A stretch of 64,000 nucleotides of DNA from Nitrospira sp. (GTDB lineage: Bacteria; Nitrospirota; Nitrospiria; Nitrospirales; Nitrospiraceae), in the NCBI GenBank assembly GCA_024760525.1, contig CP060499.1:2749501-2813500 (forward strand), written 5' to 3'. How positions within the stretch are numbered: position 1 is the first letter of the stretch; each line of letters opens with the position of its first letter. A program made the translations under genes and the position numbers. This document shows, piece after piece, positions 59,439-64,000 of this stretch. The notes below the pieces were generated by a model. That model did not search any database. It worked only from the letters and a program-made list of their open reading frames with translations, and was not told the origin of the DNA.

Positions 59439-60950
59439 CTACTTAGGATTAACGGCCACGAACAGGCTGTTCCCTTGTCGATTGACCAGCAACACCGCGA
59501 GCTCGTCTTTCTTGATTTTCTCCGCGGCCTTTTGATAATCGCTGATCGTCTTGACTGTCTCGTGATTGACCTCTTGAATGACGTCACCGCGCTGCAGCCC
59601 GGCCGCCTCTGCCTGTCCACCCGGTTCAACCGATGTGATAACCACTCCGACGGTTTTCGCGGAAATGTTCAGTTGGCTCATCAGCGCATTGTCTAACGTT
59701 TGCACACGAAGTGACGCCAGCACATTATCCGGGGGCTTGATCAGTTCTCCCGACTCCTTGGGCGGCCCCGGCTCCTTCTTGGCCAGCATTTCGTCCGATG
59801 GCCGTTCGGCGACCTTCACCGCGATCAGCTGTTCCTTGCCTTCTCGTACAACCTTGACCTGCGCATCCTTTCCGACCACCGTTCTCGCCACCAGGTTACG
59901 CAGTTGACTGACGCTCTGCACCTCTTTGCCGTTGAACGCCACCACCACATCGCCCCGCCTGATTCCAGCGGCATGGGAAGGGCCGTTTTCATTGACATCG
60001 CTGATCAACACACCCTTCCGCTGCTCCGGAAGTTTGAACGACTTGGCCAGCGCCGGTGTAATCTCCTGAATCGCGACGCCCATCCATCCGCGTACGACCT
60101 TGCCCGTCCGCTGGAGACTGTCCACGATATCAAGCGCAATGCTGCTGGGAATGGCGAATCCGATTCCTTCCGATCCGCCGGTTCGAGAAAAGATCGCCGT
60201 GTTGATGCCGATCAGATCCCCGTTCATGTTGACGAGCGCTCCGCCCGAATTTCCAGGATTGATCGCCGCGTCGGTCTGGATGAAATCTTCATAGTCGGCG
60301 ATTCCAACATTGCCACGCCCCAGCGCACTGATGATTCCAAGCGTGACAGTTGAGCTCAGGCCGAATGGGCTTCCAACGGCCAACACAAGGTCACCGACCT
60401 GCAACTTTTCGTATTCCGCCCACTTGAGTGACGGCAAATCCTTGGCTTCAATCTTGACCACCGCTAAATCCGTTTTTGGATCGGTGCCGACCACCTTCGC
60501 GGCAAACTCGCGCCGGTCGCTCAGCGTCACGGTAATCTGCGTGGCTCCTTCAACGACGTGATTATTGGTCACGATGAACCCGTTTGAATCCAAGATGACC
60601 CCGGACCCTGCGCTCTGATCTGGGCGACCATGTGGTGCTGGCGGACCGTGAGGGCTCGGGGGAGGTGTCGGTAATTCTCCTCCGCCCGGCTCATCCCCTG
60701 GAGGAGGCGCCCCGAAAGGACTGGGTGGCGGAGTTCCGCCACGGCGCCGGCTGCCTTCTCCACCGCCGGTCACTGCGATATTCACAACGGCTGGAGTCGT
60801 CTTTTTCACAATCTCCGAAAAACCTTGGGCCCAGGCCGGAGGTACCCCGGCGGCTGAAGTCGGTGACACGTTTCCGCTGCCGACAAAACCGCACACAATC
60901 AGTCCGCTACCGATGAGCACTTTCGTCGCTTGTTGACGCCAATTGGTCAT
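59439..60950 (-). CDS. degP: Do/HtrA-family periplasmic serine protease
   Basis: A 503-residue protein with a signal peptide (LIGSGLIVCGFVGSGNV), a Pro/Gly-rich linker (about 70-115) and a trypsin-like domain with catalytic His in FIVTNNHVVEGA, Asp in KTDLAVVKIE and Ser in AINPGNSGGALVN. Two PDZ domains follow (about 290-375 and 405-500). It degrades or refolds misfolded envelope proteins. The GGAGGAATT Shine-Dalgarno fixes the ATG. It is the first gene of the long minus-strand run and is divergent from the caspase-fold gene. Confidence 0.93.
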   Translation of the reverse strand: MTNWRQQATKVLIGSGLIVCGFVGSGNVSPTSAAGVPPAWAQGFSEIVKKTTPAVVNIAVTGGGEGSRRRGGTPPPSPFGAPPPGDEPGGGELPTPPPSPHGPPAPHGRPDQSAGSGVILDSNGFIVTNNHVVEGATQITVTLSDRREFAAKVVGTDPKTDLAVVKIEAKDLPSLKWAEYEKLQVGDLVLAVGSPFGLSSTVTLGIISALGRGNVGIADYEDFIQTDAAINPGNSGGALVNMNGDLIGINTAIFSRTGGSEGIGFAIPSSIALDIVDSLQRTGKVVRGWMGVAIQEITPALAKSFKLPEQRKGVLISDVNENGPSHAAGIRRGDVVVAFNGKEVQSVSQLRNLVARTVVGKDAQVKVVREGKEQLIAVKVAERPSDEMLAKKEPGPPKESGELIKPPDNVLASLRVQTLDNALMSQLNISAKTVGVVITSVEPGGQAEAAGLQRGDVIQEVNHETVKTISDYQKAAEKIKKDELAVLLVNRQGNSLFVAVNPK

Positions 60951-61230
60951 AACCGAATTCCTCCAGGATGAGACTCTCCCCGAGAGTCCTATTGGAAATG
61001 AGCATCTGCACCGACTCGAACGCTACATATTACACCACTCTTTCAACAGGCTTCAAAGAGGAAAAGTCCGCTCCACAAGAGCATGAAGTGGATCAAGGAC
61101 ACATCCGATCCAATTCCTCTACACGGGAATGGCTTCGCCCCGTACTGCGCCGGCTGTCCGGTTGCTTTCGTGTGGTGTTTCCAGTACGGTGGCGGGCGGC
61201 CGGAACGCGATCATCACCATAGGCCAGGCA

Positions 61231-63093
61231 GTGATCCCCGAAAAACAGCTCAATCATACAGGCTTTGTGGCTGGCGCATGGCTGGGTTGCACGCTGCTGT
61301 TTCTGGGCGCCTGTGCCGGTCACCTGGAGTTTCCCTCAATGGGAGACCCTCTTCCCTCCAGCGCCAAACTGGAAACCTCTCCATCGCTCAAGGAACTGAC
61401 GCTTCGCTACAGTGATTCCTGCGGTCAGCTCCAGGAACTTTCGCTAGGGGATCGGCTTCAGGAAGCATTACAGGAAGGGATTCGCAGAACGTTCAAAACC
61501 GTCATGTCCGACGGCGGTGACGGCACCACTACGCCTGACCATGTCATCCAAGTCGATCTTGTCGATTCGTCGTTCAACCTCAATAAAGAAGCATTGTACG
61601 ACCGGGCTCCTGCGAGCTTACAACTCAATGCCGTCGCACGCATCTACGACCGCAAGGGAACCTTGCTTCGGCAAACGGACATCAAGATCGCCCGGCAGGA
61701 ACGGTTACGGCTCGAGCAACTCGCGAAGAATTGCAACTATATGATCGAGCCCTTCATCCACGACGCCGTCATCGATTTTGCAGTACGGGTCGTCCTGAAC
61801 GCCAGATCCGCGGTTGGCGGCCAAGAAATCACCCTTGATTCAGCCGAACCAAATCCGTCAACCGTGCCTCCGTCCTCAGCCTCAGCCTCGTCTCTCGCAG
61901 AACAACCTCGTTCTCCGGCCTTGCCACCGTCGGCACTTCGATTCAAGGCGATGCTCCTCGACGAAAACAGCAATCTGATTCTTGAAGGTGGCGAGCATGT
62001 GCGGGTGCGTCTGGATGTCATCAATACCGGAATACATCCGATTGAAGACGCTTCCGCCTCGCTGACGGGCACTCCGGCGGTCATCGAACAGTTTCCTACC
62101 ACCCGCTTGAAGATTCCACCTCTGTCACCCGGCCAAACGAAATCTCTGGAATTTGTCGCGACCTTGCCCCTTCTGACACAGCCACTGCGTGCCGAGATTC
62201 ACGTCCGCGTGGCGGAGAGCGATGGATCGGCAGCTCCTTCGCAGACGCTCTTGTTTACGGTCGCGCCGACAAAACCAAGATCCGACGATATCGATGAGCT
62301 CCCGGCACAAGCCTCAACCCTTCAGCAACGGCACATCTATCTCGTTTCCATCGGACTCAGCTCCTATCTCGACCGTCGCATACTATCTCGCAAGTATGCG
62401 TCACGAGATGCAGAAACGGTCGCCAGGTATTTTCAGACTTTCGGTGGGGTCCCATCGTCAAACATCCACCTCCTCGTTGATTGGAAGGCGTTTCATTCGC
62501 ATATGGAGAAGGCGTTCTCCGGCTGGCTCCGATCGCAACCCACGAGCGGTGCCGTCGTGATTGTCTATTTCTCCGGACACGCCATGGTCTCCCAGGCCGG
62601 AGAAGTTATGCTGATCCCATACGACGGAGCCTCAACAGCCACAACACTCTACCCGCTCAAGGCGATCGAGTCAGTCCTCGCTAAGCTGAATGCCAAGCAG
62701 GCCATTCTCATTTTCGACGGGAACGTGTCTCAACTTCAGGGCGGTTCCGAGATGAACGTCACCCCTCGATGGGACTTGACCGGCGGCAATACGATTCGGT
62801 TGATCGCTGGCGAGGGACTGAGTCATAGGCTCGACGACGACAGCCATCAGCATGGACTCTTCACCTATTACCTGTTACGAGGACTTCGTGGAGAGGCGGA
62901 CTCGAACCGAAATGGAGAGGTGACACTCGGAGAGATCACCGACTACGTACGACAAAAAGTTACTTGGGCGTCCAAATCGCAGTTTGAGTCGGTACAGCGT
63001 CCACAGGTCATTCCCGCGCTGAAGGCAGGCGCTACAGCCGCCTCGCTCGTGCTGACCGCACTTCCTTCCCTCACGGCTTCAGAAACACCCTAA
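61231..63093 (+). CDS. Caspase-fold lipoprotein with degenerate active site
   Basis: A protein of about 620 residues. Lipobox FLGAC near the N-terminus; a LPS/amyloid-type middle region with an unknown alpha/beta part (about residues 30-180), a beta domain (about 240-350: VRLDVINTGIHPIEDASA) and a C-terminal caspase-like domain (from YLVSIGLSSYLDRRILSRKY) with the catalytic His in IVYFSGHAM. Where the catalytic Cys is expected (usually DxCF/HSG) the sequence is IFDGNVSQ. So Cys appears replaced by Asn. The start is uncertain: GTG 61231 fits a signal peptide; the frame runs back to 61129. Confidence 0.7.
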   Translation: MIPEKQLNHTGFVAGAWLGCTLLFLGACAGHLEFPSMGDPLPSSAKLETSPSLKELTLRYSDSCGQLQELSLGDRLQEALQEGIRRTFKTVMSDGGDGTTTPDHVIQVDLVDSSFNLNKEALYDRAPASLQLNAVARIYDRKGTLLRQTDIKIARQERLRLEQLAKNCNYMIEPFIHDAVIDFAVRVVLNARSAVGGQEITLDSAEPNPSTVPPSSASASSLAEQPRSPALPPSALRFKAMLLDENSNLILEGGEHVRVRLDVINTGIHPIEDASASLTGTPAVIEQFPTTRLKIPPLSPGQTKSLEFVATLPLLTQPLRAEIHVRVAESDGSAAPSQTLLFTVAPTKPRSDDIDELPAQASTLQQRHIYLVSIGLSSYLDRRILSRKYASRDAETVARYFQTFGGVPSSNIHLLVDWKAFHSHMEKAFSGWLRSQPTSGAVVIVYFSGHAMVSQAGEVMLIPYDGASTATTLYPLKAIESVLAKLNAKQAILIFDGNVSQLQGGSEMNVTPRWDLTGGNTIRLIAGEGLSHRLDDDSHQHGLFTYYLLRGLRGEADSNRNGEVTLGEITDYVRQKVTWASKSQFESVQRPQVIPALKAGATAASLVLTALPSLTASETP

Positions 63094-63204
63094 TCCGCGC
63101 GATTCCTGACGATTCACCGGCAAATGGATCCGCAGCACCGCTCGCTGCTCGTTCCCATGTTCACCAGATCTGTGTAGACAATAACCGTCGCGCTCGCTTC
63201 GCAC

Positions 63205-63241
63205 CAAAAAAGGAGGGTGGGAAGTTACCTCCCCACCCTTC
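63205..63241. terminator. Hairpin between convergent genes
   Basis: GGGTGGG (63215-63221) pairs with CCCACCC (63232-63238). On the minus strand the hairpin is followed by a TTTTTT run, so it should end the minus-strand repeat-protein gene; it may also act on the caspase-fold gene. Confidence 0.7.
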
Positions 63242-63297
63242 ATTCTGTATCCGTCCCAGCTGGGGCGATGAATCGCCCCCCTGCTGAGGCTCCACTT

Positions 63298-64000
63298 CTA
63301 TTGGTTTGCCACCTGCAGGTGAATGCTCCCCGTTTCAGTCATCGCAGGATTGATGGTCACTGTGTATGGTTCTGCTGAAGCCAGGGTCACCGGGTTGAGG
63401 GTAAAGCTCGATGCTGAACTCGTCATCCCAGCTTGCAGGATACCATTCGGGCTATAGAGATTGACGGTCACGCTGCCGAGGTTATTGTTCGTGACCTTGA
63501 TCGTGGCCTGTTGATTCGCGGTACCGGTAAACGTGTAGCGCCCATTCTGGCCCGCGCGGCTGACCGTGATCGGCCTGGGAGCCGCATTCACCTTGAGCGA
63601 ATCCGAAACCTCGCTCGAAAGAGTCAAGGTTATTTTACCGGTGTAACTGCCGACAGGGTCAACGAGAACCGTATACGTGCCGGTGGCCGGCAAAGGATTT
63701 TGATCTGCGAGGCCCCCGCCCGCCGTACCCACAGCCGTTGAGGCAAGAATGGTCCCATCGGATGTCAGAAGCGTGACCGCGGTGGATGTAATACTCACCC
63801 CCGTCAGCCCGAGATTCACCCATTGTCCGGCGTTGCCATTGAACGTGTACCGCGCCGTCTGGCCCGCCTTGTTCAGGCTGACCGGCACTGAGGCTCCATC
63901 GATGGCGATCGTACCCGTGACGGGAGAAGAAAGGGCGAGGGTCATACTGCCGGTGTAGTTACTAACCGGCTCAACCGCAATGGTATACGTCCCTGTCGCT
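63298..64000 (-). CDS. Large repeat (PPC-like) protein, C-terminal part
   Basis: The frame is open from the window end (first residues ATGTYTIAVEPVSNYTGSM) to a stop at 63298, giving about 233 residues. It consists of tandem beta modules: GTYT(V/I)xV-P-(V)-xYTG-xxTLxLSS repeats alternating with GQ-(T/N)-(A/G)RYTFxGxA units, as in bacterial pre-peptidase C-terminal-type domains. Such repeats often lie in secreted or surface proteins. The true start lies outside the window, so the Met at 63945 is not the gene start. Confidence 0.7.
   Translation of the reverse strand, partial: ATGTYTIAVEPVSNYTGSMTLALSSPVTGTIAIDGASVPVSLNKAGQTARYTFNGNAGQWVNLGLTGVSITSTAVTLLTSDGTILASTAVGTAGGGLADQNPLPATGTYTVLVDPVGSYTGKITLTLSSEVSDSLKVNAAPRPITVSRAGQNGRYTFTGTANQQATIKVTNNNLGSVTVNLYSPNGILQAGMTSSASSFTLNPVTLASAEPYTVTINPAMTETGSIHLQVANQ

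Noticed and set aside
1..64000. tRNA, rRNA and CRISPR loci
   Set aside because: I found no cloverleaf-like T-loop segments, rRNA motifs or regularly spaced repeats by reading; a tRNAscan or CRISPR search was not possible.

Overview
The window reads as a piece of a Nitrospira-like (Nitrospirota) chromosome. This rests on gene content and on recognising family features from memory; no search was run. The signs are a Tat/molybdenum-cofactor/Mrp/multihaem cytochrome operon, a single stand-alone NuoI-like ferredoxin subunit, many small secreted or membrane stress-type proteins behind strong Shine-Dalgarno sites, and a very large cyclic beta-glucan synthase. No tRNA, rRNA, CRISPR array or transposase was seen.

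Region 1 (1-11.1 kb) is core: an isoprenoid/phospholipid/envelope run (uppS end, cdsA, dxr, rseP, proS), then a GAF-fused GspE/PilB-type ATPase, an MltC-like lytic transglycosylase, a PilZ protein and a RhlE-type helicase. Region 2 (11.6-35.5 kb) is accessory. Small genes, mostly on the minus strand (PepSY, OmpA-like, DUF3309, YtxH, DUF1328, zinc ribbons, a PAS-like protein, a Crp/Fnr regulator), surround an 8.8 kb cyclic glucan synthase gene and include a NuoI/PsiE pair and an XRE-type regulator. A roughly 100-bp sequence with nested complementary arms occurs three times here (14.33-14.43, 31.85-31.95 and 35.62-35.72 kb), each time upstream of a minus-strand small-gene cluster. Two of the copies also share an upstream block with identical internal spacing.

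Region 3 (36-45.6 kb) holds an APC permease, an Ig/PKD-like exported protein, two type II toxin-antitoxin modules (MazF/PemK type and Doc/Fic type), a HExxH-type putative peptide-modifying enzyme, an RqcH/NFACT protein and a broken FadL relative. Each toxin-antitoxin module is bracketed by a second copy of the 3' end of the adjacent gene, and the copies differ only at synonymous sites. Region 4 (45.6-52.6 kb) has a sigma-54 activator with an altered GAFTGA loop, a likely -24/-12 promoter just downstream, two lipoprotein genes (one frameshifted), a lone receiver protein, a 2OG-Fe(II) oxygenase and an RRM protein with a clear terminator.

Region 5 (52.8-61 kb) is one long minus-strand run: HtrA protease, TatC, Mrp, MoeA, MobB, hexahaem cytochrome c, then an ABC transporter set. 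Four junctions are 4-nt start/stop overlaps. These functions converge on building and exporting a Tat-dependent bis-MGD molybdoenzyme and wiring it to the membrane. In Nitrospira the obvious client would be nitrite oxidoreductase, but that is inference. Region 6 (61-64 kb) has a caspase-fold lipoprotein without a recognisable catalytic Cys, a terminator, and the end of a long repeat protein that leaves the window.
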